Shown piece after piece: positions 26,159-37,660 of a stretch of DNA of 64,000 bases. The stretch's first letter is position 1. The number at the start of each line of letters is the position of its first letter. Below the pieces are notes generated by a model. The model was given only the letters and a program-made list of their open reading frames with translations. It ran no database searches and had not been told where the DNA came from. The translations under genes were made by a program, and so were the position numbers. Source of the DNA: Phascolarctos cinereus (Eukaryota > Chordata > Mammalia > Diprotodontia > Phascolarctidae); contig NW_018343953.1 of assembly GCF_002099425.1 (NCBI RefSeq), forward strand, positions 7,405,501 to 7,469,500, given 5' to 3'.

Positions 26159-27200
26159 TTTGTCATTCCAAATAATTTGGATTAATACTGACAATATTTT
26201 GGTAATTGTGGTCTAGCCACAATAGAACATTTTTTTGAGAACAGGTTCTGTATTTATTATCTCTGTTTTATTTAACATTTAGCATCTTTTCATTTCTTAG
26301 TAAAGTTAGCCATAATCATGTCACGGTATTTCCATTTGTCTAAAATGCTACTCTTATCTTCTGTGTCATAGCTCAAAATATAATTTTCTTCATTTAATCT
26401 TTGCATTGAACATACTGTACTTGAAATATTCTACTTTAAGGGAATCAGATGTTTACATAAGAGCAACTTGACTTATGATATAGATAGTTGTGATCTCTTG
26501 GGTTAGTTGAAAGGCATAGACTTTAAAAAATAAAAAAGCTTGTTTATGAGCAACAATTTTTGCCTGTGCCTTCTCCTTCCAGACAAGAAAGCCATTATAA
26601 AAAAAAAATAGCTGAAAGTAGTACACCCTTCAGAGGAGGTTTATAGTAGATTCTTCTCGTTTCAGGGAAAGTAAGCTTCATTTTAATGGAATTTTTCTTC
26701 CTGTGTATCTGTCTTGAGTATTCTTTTGCACAAAGTAGTGCAAAGAATAAGCATTTTGTACCTTAAATTCAGAAAATTATCAACTCTTAGAGTCATAAGA
26801 TCATTAGATTTTATAGTTATAATACTAAAACTATTATGCAGTGTCCCTCTCCCCATTCTTAAAGTGAGTGCTATATTTTCTCATGTAAAGTATCTTTTTT
26901 TTGCTTATAATGTTTTCTTTTAATCACTTATCATTTTTTGTTTGTTTAACCTCTTAGAATCCTTACTAGTTAAATATACATATCTCTGTGAGCTAGGCAA
27001 GGATTGTTATGCATGGGATTTGAAGCAGTGACTCACCAGCAGAATGAGTGTTGTTAGTCACAAAGCTGATGTTTTGTGACCCTCAAGTAATATTCACTGC
27101 CAAAATTTTGGTTGCTGATTTTATAGTATTATGAAAAACACATAAGGGATCACATCTTTCTCTCATCTCCACCTCCAGAAGCCTAGAGCAGAAGGCATAA
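26159..27200. other. No assignable feature
   Basis: AT-rich, no recognisable repeat or exon. Confidence 0.4.
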
Positions 27201-27215
27201 AATATCTGATACTTT

Positions 27216-27658
27216 TTAAATTTTTAATAGTTTATTATTTTTAAAGTTAACAGATTTTTTTAAAAAATTATCCTGGCCCTACTGCTTCCTTTATCCCCAC
27301 CACTGAGCAAATTAAAAACAAGCAAACAACAATAACAAAGTCCCCAGTACAAAGCTGCATAGTCCAGCAAAACAAATTCCTACATTAGGTCTGAAAATGT
27401 GCTTCCCTCTGCATTTTAAAAGTTCATCACCCTGGTCAGAAGGTGAGTGGAGTATTTCATCTTCATTTTTTTGAACTTGTGGTCTATCTTTGTACTGATC
27501 AGAGTTCTAAAGTCTTTCAAAGTTATTTTTCTTTGTAATGTTGTTATTGTATAAATTGTTCTACTTTTCCTTCTTATTTCCTTCTGCATCAGTTCCTAAA
27601 GGTTTTACCAGTTTCTTCTGGAATTGTCCATTTCATCATTTCTGATGCAATATTAGAG
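27216..27658 (-). mobile_element. Old L1 3' end, antisense, with 15-bp target duplication
   Basis: Perfect 15-bp direct repeats AATATCTGATACTTT lie at 27201-27215 and 27659-27673. Between them are the T-rich (reverse poly-A) start, AGCAAAACAAATTCCTACAT, TGAAAATGTGCTTCCCTCTG, CAGAGTTCTAAAGTCTTTCA and TTTCATCATTTCTGATGCAA, the older L1 3' UTR and ORF2 end. The 5'-truncated insertion is well delimited. Confidence 0.9.
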
Positions 27659-27934
27659 AATATCTGATACTTTACATCTCATTATATTCTCTCAGCCAAA
27701 ATGAATATACTGAGTTTCAGTGAACATTTGAAGATTATATTGAAAATGGTGTCCCTATTTAAGTCATAATGGTCAGCAAACCTTTATTAAATATCTGCTA
27801 TGTGAGTAGTGCTTCTAATATAGTCTTTTCATGCAGCTATGTTCACATTTGATTTCTTGGCTACTATATCACACTGTTGACTAGTGCTAAGCAAGGGGGA
27901 AGGGAAGAGCATATGTGAAGATAATAGGAATAGT

Positions 27935-28140
27935 AGGCATTTAGGGTTTACAATGCAATTTCCTTACAGTAACCCTGTGAGACAGTCAATATTGTTATCC
28001 CCAGTATATGGAGGAGAAAACTGTGAAGCTCAGAGAGGTTGTGGTTTGCCAAAAGTCACAAAGCTGGTGGGGTCTGAGCTAGCGAATATTTGAGAGTCTC
28101 TCCTAACTCTTTCTGTTGCTCTTTCTGCCATTCCACACTG
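27935..28140 (-). mobile_element. MIR or class 2 SINE, antisense
   Basis: GTAACCCTGTGAGACAGTCA, TTATCCCCAGTATATGGAGG and AGCTCAGAGAGGTTGTGGTT are antisense core SINE sequence. Confidence 0.65.
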
Positions 28141-28224
28141 CCTGCTCTAGGAGAGTTTCTATAGGTGCATAGCTATAAGGATGCCAGGTGACCTGAGAAG
28201 TCATGTAATTTAACTCATCTTTTA

Positions 28225-28400
28225 GAATATATTTAGAAGATCTTTGCAAACCTCAAAGTTATATATCAATATTCAGCTATAATAGATAAGGAGGCTGAGG
28301 CTGAGGTTACATAAAGAAGGAATAAGAGACAGAGCTAGAATGGAAACCCACATCATTGGCCTTCAGATCTAATGTTTTATCCATTAAATCATACCGTTTC
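28225..28400 (-). mobile_element. SINE, class 2, antisense
   Basis: TTTGCAAACCTCAAAGTTAT followed by GATAAGGAGGCTGAGGCTGA and CCACATCATTGGCCTTCAGA; the tail and core are in reverse order. Confidence 0.65.
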
Positions 28401-28519
28401 TGCAGGCAGAGTAGGGAATGAGGCTTTTTTTAGTCCTCTGTTAAAAAAAAATTGGTTTTATACATAATAGCTTCTACTGATAACTATGATACACAATAAT
28501 ATAAGTATTCTAACATCCT

Positions 28520-28700
28520 AGAGAGAAGGTTTCCCAGAAGAGGTGGCAGCATTCAGTTGGACCTCAGAGGATACTCAGGAACTTTAAATGGTAGTGAAGG
28601 TGGAAAAAGAATGTTCAAGGAGCCCAGAAGAGCGTGAGCAAAGATTGGCAGGTGGGAAATCACAGAGCATGCTCAAGAGGTAGAGATCACTCACAGGCTC
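28520..28700 (-). mobile_element. L2-like fragment, antisense
   Basis: GAGAGAAGGTTTCCCAGAAG, CAGTTGGACCTCAGAGGATA and AGCAAAGATTGGCAGGTGGG resemble the reverse of the L2 region that encodes the C-terminus. Confidence 0.4.
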
Positions 28701-29044
28701 GGGGTTGGATATCTGGGACCATTCAAGCCATCACATACTTATATAAGAGTTCCCTCTACCTAAGTAACTGTCAAGTAGTTATCCCACCTGTCTAGAGCAA
28801 TAGTAAAATTTTTCTTGTTGGTAAGAATGAAATTTCCCCTCTCTGTTTTTAAAGATGAAATTATCATTAAAGCAAATCTGACAGATGTCTGTATAATTGA
28901 AATCTGCCAACATATCTCTGTTATGCTTCTCTGCTAGGCTTGTGATCTCTTTCTTCCATTCTTTTTTATTTTTCCTTTCTGTCCAGAAGATCTGTAGTAT
29001 GCTGCATTAGGATTTATTCTCATAAAGAAATAACTTTTCACAAT
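28701..29044. other. No assignable feature
   Basis: Nothing recognisable. Confidence 0.35.
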
Positions 29045-29645
29045 TTTGGTAAAGGGAGGAGCTTGTGACCAAACAAAAGGGATAGAGAGAATCAGAGAAT
29101 ATAAAGTGGAAAACCTTGATTACATAATTAATTTTTCTTTTGCACAAATGAAACCAATACAGTTAAAATTAGAAGGTAGTGTACTGAAGAAAAAAAATAT
29201 TTGCAGCAAATTTCTGATGCAGATCTCATATCTAAAACAAATAAGGGAGTGGATAGAGCGCCGGCCCTGGAGTCAGGAAGAACTGAGTTCAAATCAGGTC
29301 TCAGACCAGACACTGACACTTACTAGCTGTCTGACCCTGGGCAAGTCACTTAAACCCAATTGCCTCACCAAAAAAAAAAATTAAATAAATAAAAGTCAAT
29401 GAAACCAATAAAGAACTAATTCAGATATAGAAGGATAAGAGTCATTCCCCTGTAGAAAACTGGATAAAGTATATGAAAAGTCAGTTCTGAAAAGAAGAAA
29501 TCTAAGTCATCAATAATTACATGAAAAAATGCTCCAAAACACTAATGATAGAGAAATATAAATTAGAGCACCTCTGAGGCTTTACTGCATACCCATCAAA
29601 TTGGCAAAAATGATAAAAAGGAAAATGACAGTTGTTGGAGGAACA
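29045..29645 (+). mobile_element. L1 ORF2 fragment, sense, interrupted by a SINE
   Basis: AACCTTGATTACATAATTAA, TTTTGCACAAATGAAACCAA and TTTGCAGCAAATTTCTGATG correspond to the ORF2 part reading DYIKLKSFC...NKANATKIRR in L1-A. After the SINE, CATGAAAAAATGCTCCAAAA and ACCCATCAAATTGGCAAAAA continue it. The 3' end of the L1 is missing. Confidence 0.8.
29245..29401 (+). mobile_element. Relatively young tRNA-type SINE inside L1
   Basis: GTGGATAGAGCGCCGGCCCT, ACACTTACTAGCTGTCTGAC, CCTGGGCAAGTCACTTAAAC and CCAATTGCCTCACC then A-rich. The close match to the recalled consensus suggests recent activity. Candidate target duplications are AAACAAATAA (29235-29244) and AAACCAATAA (29402-29411). The first ~15 bases of the head are missing. 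Confidence 0.85.
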
Positions 29646-30099
29646 CAGCCAGGAGCAAGTCTACAAAGCTGGAAGGCTGCAAAAGGAGAGGTCTGTGAGC
29701 TAAAATATTGTCTAACAAAATGAACAATTGGTCAAAAATGATTCCATATGAGTCAACCCATCTTTGTGTAACTCTTTAGCAATCATTGTTTTTTATTTGT
29801 TATCAATACCCTCATTTCTCTTTACTCACTATTTTTTTTTGGTAAAATTAACCTTGGATCAGTGATTAATGTTACCTTCAGATGTATAAGAGCATTTATG
29901 TTGCATAACCTAAAAATCTTGCCAGTTTATTTTTGTCAGTTGGGAACATTTTCAGTAGCATACTCCTTTTCGTGATTGTTGTAATATCCTCATTTCTCTT
30001 TGTGTATGAATTGCTCATTTTGGCATCTCTTGCAAGATATTATTTAGTTACACTGAAAAAATAAACTGTTTTTCAGTGGGGTGGTAATCCAAGTTCACA
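29646..30099. other. No assignable feature
   Basis: AT-rich with no clear repeat. Confidence 0.35.
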
Positions 30100-30650
30100 T
30101 GAGATGGGCAGCAGTTTATCTAAAAAAGATCTGTGAGATTTAGTGGGCTACAAGTTGACTATGACTTGATAGTGGTTTGGAAGCTGAGAAAGCTAATGCA
30201 GTATCTGACTGAATTAGTAAAGGCATTATGTCCGGAGCTAGAGAGGGGAATCATAATTGCTGTACCAGACCACAACTAGGGTATTGAGTTTATCTCTTAG
30301 TATCATATTTTAGGAAAGATATTGATTAAACTAGCAAGTATCCAGAGAAGGGCAATGTTGGAGGGCTGCCCACCCTTAGCCCTTTAGATCATTTGAAGGA
30401 AACTGGGAAATGTCTTAACTTGAAGAGAATGAAACTTAAGAGAATATGATTGCTATTCTTTAAAATAACAAGAGCAATAAAATGTAATTTTACTTAGACC
30501 TTTGTTTAGGACTAGGGGAAAGAATTGCTATAGTATGGTACTCTTATAAACACCACATACAGGAATCAAAGCTTAACATTTTTCACATCTAAATTGTACA
30601 AATAGAAAAACATCAGAACACGGAGGGGCTCCAGACAAATGGATGTAAAA
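30100..30650 (+). mobile_element. L3/CR1 LINE, sense, 3' coding part
   Basis: AAGCTGAGAAAGCTAATGCA, TATGTCCGGAGCTAGAGAGG, GTACCAGACCACAACTAGGG (encodes the YQTTTRV-like stretch), TATTTTAGGAAAGATATTGA, AAGTATCCAGAGAAGGGCAA and CTTGAAGAGAATGAAACTTA follow in order the CR1/L3 RT C-terminal region. No intact frame. Confidence 0.72.
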
Positions 30651-31294
30651 GTAAAACCTTAGTGAAGCTTTCATTTTAAATGTACAACGCTATTTAAAAA
30701 GACACAGACCAATTAGTATTATTCTTTTAAAATCTATACCTCCCAAAGATATAAATGGGTAAATGTAGTTGGTAATTACATTTTTGATTACTGCTTTTAA
30801 AGGTTTTCTCACTCAGGATAGAGACACAATGTGCATAAAGTAAAAATAAGTTCTCATTTTACTTGATAAAAACAATTATGAAGATCATGGAAGGTCATCT
30901 GACACATTGCATTTCCCCATATTCTTTCCTCTCCTCTTTGGAGCTGGCACCTTTCATTCTTTGTTAGGCATCCAATACCTTTATGTTCTTTCTCTTTCAT
31001 TTTCCTATCAAAATCTGCTCTCAAAGGCTCTGAAACTCATTTTAACATTTATAGACTTCTTTCAGATTTGTAAAGTGCTTTACATATATTAACCTCCCTC
31101 AAAGATATATGCATTTTTAACAGGCTGGCATAGCTTAAAGATTAAAAAAAAATTTAACTTATAATTTCTGGTACCAATTAGCAAAATATAAGTATGCAGT
31201 TTAGGCATCTGGTTTTTTTTTTCCTGCTCTCCTATCTACCTCATAGGAAGCCAGCTAAATGGTTCATGTTTTCGGGCTTTTGTCCTGATAGAAA
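30651..31294. other. No assignable feature
   Basis: A short antisense class 2 tail trace (TTTGTAAAGTGCTTTACATA, 31068-31088) is the only recognisable piece. Confidence 0.35.
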
Positions 31295-31440
31295 AAATAG
31301 CTCTGCCACTAAGAGCTGTGTGATCTTGAGGAAGATATCTATTTCTGGGCCCCAATTTCCTCACCTGTGAAAGGAAAAGATTCAGTGATTTTAAAAATCC
31401 CTTCCAACTCAGTCTGTGTCTTTCAGCTTTAAAATTCAAC
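31295..31440 (+). mobile_element. SINE, class 3, 5'-truncated
   Basis: GCTCTGCCACTAAGAGCTGT, GTGATCTTGAGGAAG, CAATTTCCTCACCTGTGAAA and AATCCCTTCCAACTCAGTCT: the THER1/MIR order. Confidence 0.7.
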
Positions 31441-32522
31441 TGCACCATATATACACAAATTTAGTTTCTTGAGAACTCCGAGATTCAGAGGTCCATTTAA
31501 GCCAGGACAGTGGGTCACAGTGGCAAATAATTGGAGCTGTCCTCATTTTTTTAAATACAGTAGGCCTGTTTGTTTACCTAGTGTGGAAAAAAAAATTAAT
31601 CACCAATGTAATATATACTGATTTGCTGAAATGCACCAAAAACCCTATTAATGTGAACATGTTTAAAATGTAATACACAAAAGAATTCTCCATTATAAGA
31701 AATGAGCATAACTTTTCAGTATCAATATTAAGACTTTATGAAGGGCATTTTGGATTTCACTGATCTGGTTATTTCATATCTCCAATCACTTTGTGTTAGT
31801 TACAGTATCAGAGAGGTTGTAGCCTAATGCCAAATTTGTTACTGTGTCATACACTAAGAGGTGTTTTGCATGGTGACCCTACTGTGTGGGAAGCATATGG
31901 TTGGCAAACTGTGAGCTTGTGAGCTTGGTATATCTATATTTAGTTGCAGTTGAGAGGTTACAAATTTGTTAGAAAATCCTACTAGTAATCCTTTGGAAAT
32001 AAACAGATGAATCTCTGACCCTTTCTATCTAAAATTTATGTTATGAGCCCCTTGGACCAAACAGAGCAGCTGTCTTAAATTAATGTAGATAGTAGTAGCA
32101 CCTTGAACATGATCAGCCAGTAAAGATATTAATAGTTAAAAAGCATTTGTCTGATTTCTCACTTTTTTCCACATACTTTGCATGTATAAACCGTAACAAA
32201 ATCCTAGTATATTTGATTTATCTCTGATAAGTATGAGGTACGAAGTTGTAAATTTAACTATATGTATGAAATGTAACAAAGTCTTTGATTACCTTCATTG
32301 GTGTCAAATCTTTGTATTTTGAAGTGAATCTAGTTTTCAGGAACAACTTAAAGTTATATGGAGTCAATTCTCACAAATTTGGTGGGCAATGAAGCTGAAG
32401 TAGGGCTTTTTTTAGTTGAAAACAAAGTATGATTACAAAATATGAGGTGGATATGTCTATGTGATTTATAAACAAGCTTTGGAAATAAATCCTAAAAAGG
32501 TATGTTTAAAAATGTTTTGTGC
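31441..32522. other. No assignable feature
   Basis: Over 1 kb of unique-looking AT-rich DNA without gene evidence. Confidence 0.4.
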
Positions 32523-32572
32523 AATACAATCAATTGATGAATATTTATTTAATCCATTAGTATGTGCTAAGA

Positions 32573-33848
32573 GGGCAGTTAAGTGGCACAGTGGATAGAG
32601 TGCCAGGCCTGGAGTCAGGAAGACTTCTCTTCATGAGTTCAAATCCAGCCTCAGATATTTACTAGCTGTGTGACCCTAGGCAAATTACTTAAGCTTGTTT
32701 GCCTCAGTTCCTCATCTCTAAAATGAGCTGGAGTAGGAAATGGCAAACCACTCCACTACCCTTGCCAAGAAAACAAGTATCTCTGATAAAGGCCTCTTTC
32801 TCAAAAATATAAAGAACTGAGTCAAATTTATAAAAATACAAGTAATTCCCCAATTGATAAATGGTCAAAGGTTATGAACAGGCAGTTGCAGGCAAAGAAA
32901 TCAAAGCTATCTATAGTCATATGAAAAAATGCTCTAAATCATTATTGAGAAACACAAATTAAAACAACACTGAGGCACCACCTCACATCTATCAGATTAG
33001 CTAATATGACAAAAAAGGAAAATGTTGGATGTTGGGGGGGATATGGGAAAACTGAGGCACCAATGCACTGTTGGTTGAGTTGTGAGCTGATCCAACCATT
33101 TTGAAGAGCAATTTGGAACTATGACAAAAAGGCCACAAAACTGCATACCCTTTGATCCAGCAATACCACTGCTGGGTCTAGATCTAAAGACATCCAAAAA
33201 AAGGGAAAAGGACCTATTTGTACAAAAATATTTATAGCAGCTCTTTTTGTGGTGGCTAAAAATTGGAAATGAAAGGGATGCCCATCCATTGGGGAATAGC
33301 TAAACAAGGTATGCGATTGTAATGAAATATTATTATGCTCTAAGAAATGACAAACAGGACAATTTCAGAAAAACCCGGAAAGACTTACATGAGCTGGTAA
33401 AGTGAACAGAGCCAGAACATTGTACACAGTAACAGCTATATTATATGATGAAGAACTATGAATTACTTAGCTCTTCTCAGTAATACAGTGATCCAAGACA
33501 ATCCCAAAGGACTAATGATGAAACATGCTACCTGCCTACAGAGAAAGAACTGATATTGATTGAATACAGACTGAAGCATGCTATTTTTCACTTTCTTTCT
33601 TTCTTTCTTTCATTTTTTCTTTTATTTAAGTCTTCTTATACAAAATGACTAATATGGAAATATTTTACATAATTGCAGACGTATAACCTATATCTGATTT
33701 CTTGCCATCATGGGGGAAGGGAGAGGAGGAAGGGAGGGATAGAATAACTTAAAACTTTAAATAAAAATGTTTTAAAATTTAAAAAAAAACCCACAAGGGG
33801 TCACGAAGAGTCAGACATGACCTAAAAAAATGACTCAACAAAAACAAA
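32573..33848 (+). mobile_element. Class 1 SINE with RTE/BovB-like tail, split by an L1
   Basis: The left part 32573-32774 runs from the head (AGTTAAGTGGCACAGTGGAT) through GCCTCAGTTCCTCATCTCTA and GGAGTAGGAAATGGCAAACC to TTGCCAAGAAAAC. The right part 33783-33848 resumes with GGGGTCACGAAGAGTCAGAC and ATGAC...ACTCAACAAAAAC, the tail that resembles ruminant BovB-mobilised SINEs. Flanking 11-bp duplications ATGTGCTAAGA (32562-32572) and ATGTGCCAGGA (33849-33859) differ at two positions. Confidence 0.88.
32775..33782 (+). mobile_element. 5'-truncated L1 inside a SINE
   Basis: Sense ORF2 C-terminus and 3' UTR: AAAAATATAAAGAACTGAGT, CAATTGATAAATGGTCAAAG, TTTGATCCAGCAATACCACT, GGCTAAAAATTGGAAATGAA, AAGTGAACAGAGCCAGAAC, then the GGGGGAAGGGAGAGGAGGAA 3' UTR and an A-rich end. 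A (CTTT)n stretch lies at 33591-33612. The insertion point is the AAGAAAAC of the SINE. Confidence 0.9.
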
Positions 33849-34005
33849 ATGTGCCAGGAGCTAGAAATGCAAATGCAATAAATGGAATGATCCCTGCTTA
33901 TAAGGAATTCATATTCCAATGTTTAAGACGAGAAGTACAAATGTAAATAGGTACAGAATTAATATAAACAGAATAAATACCCCAAAATGTGGTAATTAAG
34001 TACAA

Positions 34006-34479
34006 AAAAATAGTTAAGCAGCATCTTTGGCTAAGTATATTACTTCTTACAGTAGAGTTTCCAGGAATAGGGAAGGTATAATAGGAATAAGGAAGTAGGT
34101 TGATTTGTAAAATTTGCCTTGGTGGCAGTCCTGACCCCTAATAAAGCATGATTAATGGATCATTATTAAGAAACTTACAAGGGAGTTTTACCTAGTTGGG
34201 AAATCCTAGCTGCAAGGACCAGAAATCTCAGCCTTGAGAAATACACAGAACATTCTGTGGTCACTTTCTTAATCTCATTTCATGGACCTGTTTATCACTG
34301 AAATTATCGGGAATTTAGCCCTGCTAGCCTGCACCGCATTTTGTAGACACTTCTATTTCCCCAGAAATGAAGTACCTGTCTTATCCTCATATGATTTAAG
34401 AGCAAAATTACAAAGTTAATTGAGGTTTGATTAGTAGAATCAGATTTAGAATTCTCAGTTAATACCCTACAATATTATG
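34006..34479. other. Unassigned, repeat-free
   Basis: 34130-34420 has balanced composition and no repeat signature; a possible conserved non-coding stretch, unproven. Confidence 0.3.
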
Positions 34480-34592
34480 GCAATGTGGTATAGTGAATAG
34501 AGAACTAGCCTGAGAGTTAGGAAGACCTTGATTCAAGACCTACTTGTGGTATATATACTGGCTATTTAACCCTGGCCCTCCCAGTGCCCCAC
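34480..34592 (+). mobile_element. SINE head fragment
   Basis: GTGGTATAGTGAATAGAGAA, GAGAGTTAGGAAGACCTTGA and GGCTATTTAACCCTGGCCCT give the 5' half of a tRNA-type SINE. Confidence 0.6.
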
Positions 34593-34670
34593 AGTAATTC
34601 TATAGGTTGCAGAACATTTGCTGATCTACATTAGTGAATTAAGTTTCCTTCCTAGAACTTCACTCTCAAA

Positions 34671-34671
34671 T

Positions 34672-34727
<56 letters not shown>

Positions 34728-34807
34728 AGGAGAAAAAGGAGAAGGAGGAGGAGGAAGAGGAAGAAGAAGAGGAGAAGGAGGAAGAAGAGGGAAGAGAGGA
34801 AGCAAGA
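34671..34807 (+). repeat. (GA)n tract passing into GAA/GGA purine tract
   Basis: About 50 bases of pure GA dinucleotides followed by about 85 bases of almost uninterrupted purines (AAGGAGAAGGAGGAGGAGGA). Open frames across it (RERERERE, and SLSLSLSL in reverse) are translated repeat, not genes. Confidence 0.95.
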
Positions 34808-35157
34808 AATTATGGTACCATTAAAACATAAATATGAAGAAACCAAGGAAATGTGGCAAGAGAATCAGCTGAACCAAGACATAACACATGTTGTTTACCA
34901 CTGTATTTATTTTAAAAAAAGAAAGAAAGGAAAGAAAACTAAAGAATACCAAACACCAGAAGGCAGCAGAACTTTAGAAGGGGACATAAAGCAAATGCAC
35001 CTTTTCCTTGTTTTCATGTATATCAATAGTTCACCTCATTAAAATTTCAGTGTAATGTATTAATGTTTATGTATTATTTCATTTATTTTTTTGAATGTTC
35101 ATTTGGTTATTGGCTTTTATTATTGGTTTTGTAGTTAATTCTTTTTTCAAAAAAAAA
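34808..35157. other. No assignable feature
   Basis: AT-rich unique-looking sequence. Confidence 0.35.
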
Positions 35158-35300
35158 TGAAATAGTCCAATCACTACATTATAGATGAGGCAACAGAGGC
35201 CCAGAGATATATTAACTTGGCCCTATGTCCCCACCAGTGGCAGAATTTGGACTTTCACTCAGGTTTCCATATTTTGTGCCCCATCCTCTTCCTACTGCCA
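35158..35300 (-). mobile_element. MIR/class 3 SINE, antisense
   Basis: CATTATAGATGAGGCAACAG, AGGCCCAGAGATATATTAAC and GTGGCAGAATTTGGACTTTC are in antisense MIR order. Confidence 0.65.
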
Positions 35301-36029
35301 GGCTGTCATAAATTAATTCTCCTTTCCTTTCCCTTTCTTCTTCCATCTCACCAAGACCACCATCAATACTCAGAGTCAGTGATTCCTCTGGATCTATCAC
35401 ATTCTTTATAGTGATGAAGGGTTTATTCAATCCTTTTGCAATAGGAGTGCTAATGTGTTGGGCACCATTAAAACAGGTTGAAGAACAGTAACTGCCTTTT
35501 AAGATGACAGTCTTTAATTGCTGAAAAGTTACTCTGAGCAAACCTTATTTTAAAAATCACCACAGTGTAAAACTAGAGGAACAAAAAAAGCCCCAAAGAT
35601 TGCAGTAGGGCTCCTCCTAGTAATCATAATAAATATTCCAACTTGATTTTTAACAGAAATAGCATGATCTGACCTGACTTTTGGCACCTTGGCCTACCAG
35701 GTATTATAAGAGGTATTTAAATTGTTTTAAGCAGTTCTTCCAACCTGATATTGATGACTGCAGTTTTTTGACTACCTGATTTTCTCAGTAACCCTGGGGC
35801 CTGATATAAAAGGAAAGTACTCGGGAAATTAAACATCATCTTGAGTGAAAGTTATTAAATAAATGATATTTTAAAATAGGCTAAGAAAATATTTTCCATT
35901 TCCAAGACTTGGGGTATATTTAAATTACAGTTTTCTTTCATTCTCTGTTAAGAATATATCTCCTCATTATTTATCCTAATATTGGCACTTCAGCAAAGCT
36001 CATAACATGGCATGTTTATACTGGAGAGG
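35301..36029. other. No assignable feature
   Basis: No recognisable repeat or exon. Confidence 0.4.
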
Positions 36030-36256
36030 GATTGGACCTATAATTTTATTAGTATAGGGAACTCCCAGATGAGGACATTTTCTTTTCCAATGCAGGTCGG
36101 AACCTTCTCTGCCACTTAAAATCTTCTAAGTGGCACTTAGAGCATTGAGAGGTTACTCAAATTGCCCAGAACCGCACATATGTCAGAATCAAGATTTAAG
36201 CTCAGAATTTCCTGGCCATGAACAAATTGTTCTATTTCCTACTCTACACAGCCTTT
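36030..36256 (-). mobile_element. SINE, class 5, antisense
   Basis: TAGTATAGGGAACTCCCAGA, CCAATGCAGGTCGGAACCTT, ACTTAAAATCTTCTAAGTGG and AGCATTGAGAGGTTACTCAA; the same order recurs at 38650 and 44505. Confidence 0.6.
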
Positions 36257-36420
36257 CTAGAGCCAGAAGAGGCCTTAAACTAACTGCCTCCTATTAGAGA
36301 TGAATAAACTAGATCTAAAGTAATGGAGCAACTTAGCCATGGACACACAATTACTTAATGTCAGGGTTCTAACTGGAACTCAAATCAGTCCAGCCCTTGT
36401 TCCCTGTTTTGCCTCATTAT
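36257..36420 (-). mobile_element. SINE, class 3, antisense
   Basis: GAGCCAGAAGAGGCCTTAAA, CCTCCTATTAGAGATGAATA, CATGGACACACAATTACTTA and CTGGAACTCAAATCAGTCCA: decayed THER1/MIR in reverse. Confidence 0.55.
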
Positions 36421-37422
36421 ACATACACTGATATAACTGTATAATAAAGGAACAAAATAACTGTTCGAGAGCTCTCTATCTCATAATATGGTTTTGAGTG
36501 TTCACTGCCAAAGATTGGAACTGTATATTATTTCTTCTCATTTTTTCATGTCTCCTTGGCAACTGGTTGATTTTTTTTTTAATTTGAGTTTTTTCTTTCC
36601 TTGATAAGAATACATTTTTCCTCTGACTCAGTTCAGGTGTATCTGCACAGATTTGTATCTTGTTATTGTACACAGACGGCCTCTACTTTTGGGGCATTTT
36701 TTGTGAGGTATGGATTGTCATTTTAGAAAACCTTTCTATGGGGAAACAAAGGGAGAAAGCTGAATATAATGGTTGGCCTGAGCAGAGGGAGCCTGGTTAA
36801 AATTGATTTTCTTTGTCTGTTGTTTGCCACTAGGTATTAACAGACAAACTTTCTTAATAGCTCTTATAGATATGTTGGAAGATTATTTCCACATGTGCGT
36901 TTAGCATAGACCTGGAAACTATGCTATCAAAACTTCCCGCCCCTAAATGCATGCAGATTTTTATTTCAGTTTAAGAAATGGAATACCCCTAACTGGGATT
37001 GAGTAATAGAATTGGAAGGTTTAGACATGCTAATTTTTATAGGAAGAGGTTATTTGACCCATTACACAAGGAATATGTCTAAACAAATTTGGATTTTAAT
37101 CTTGTGAGATAGGTATAAAAATAGAAATGTGGGGACAAGGACAGAAAGCATGAGATCTGGTAGAGTGATTTAATGCATGTTATTTAGTGATATGGAGAAG
37201 CAAGTAGAATAGATGTGAAGGTAGAGAACAGAAGGGGAGGAATACGAGTGGCTGAATGAGGGTTATGTCCCAAGTAAAGAAAGAGGCTAGATTGGGGAAA
37301 GTTTCTGTGCGAGAAAACACTGATTAGTATTTCTTTGTTGGGGTTTAAGTGGTTATGAAGATAACCTTTTCAAATTGGAACTAAAATATAGGCCTGGGGC
37401 TCAGCAAGAAACAGTTTTATTT
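36421..37422. other. No assignable feature
   Basis: A kilobase without a recognisable repeat. The minus-strand frame 36673-36476 (Lys/Arg-rich) has no domain support. Confidence 0.4.
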
Positions 37423-37660
37423 TCTCAGTGACAGAATGACACTAGCCTCCTTGCTATTCCTTAAACAAGACACTCCATCTCCTGAGTGGATATTTTTCTT
37501 GGTTCTGTCATACATAGAACATTCTTCCTTCCCATCTCCACCTCCTGGATTCCTTGGCTTCCTTGGCTTCCTTCAACTCCCAAGCTAAAATCCCAACTAC
37601 AGCCTGTCCCAATTCCTTTTAATTCTCAGGCCTTCATTTGGTTGATTATTTCCTCTCTGA
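37423..37660 (+). mobile_element. L2 fragment, sense
   Basis: ACACTAGCCTCCTTGCTATT, AACAAGACACTCCATCTCCT, CTTCCTTCAACTCCCAAGCT and GGTTGATTATTTCCTCTCTG match the L2 segment that encodes the RT C-terminus (compare 16890-17100). Confidence 0.82.

Larger units (their letters stand above)
32523..34005 (-). mobile_element. L2 3' end, antisense, host of a nested insertion
   Basis: The two halves are 32523-32572 (CAATTGATGAATATTTATTT, ATTAGTATGTGCTAAG) and 33849-34005 (ATGTGCCAGGAGCTAGAAAT, GATCCCTGCTTATAAGGAAT). Together they give the reverse of the L2 terminus. The gap is filled by a SINE carrying an L1. Confidence 0.75.

Noticed and set aside
34618-34846. Arg-Glu and Ser-Leu repeat frames
   Set aside because: Translation of the GA/GAA purine tract in both directions.
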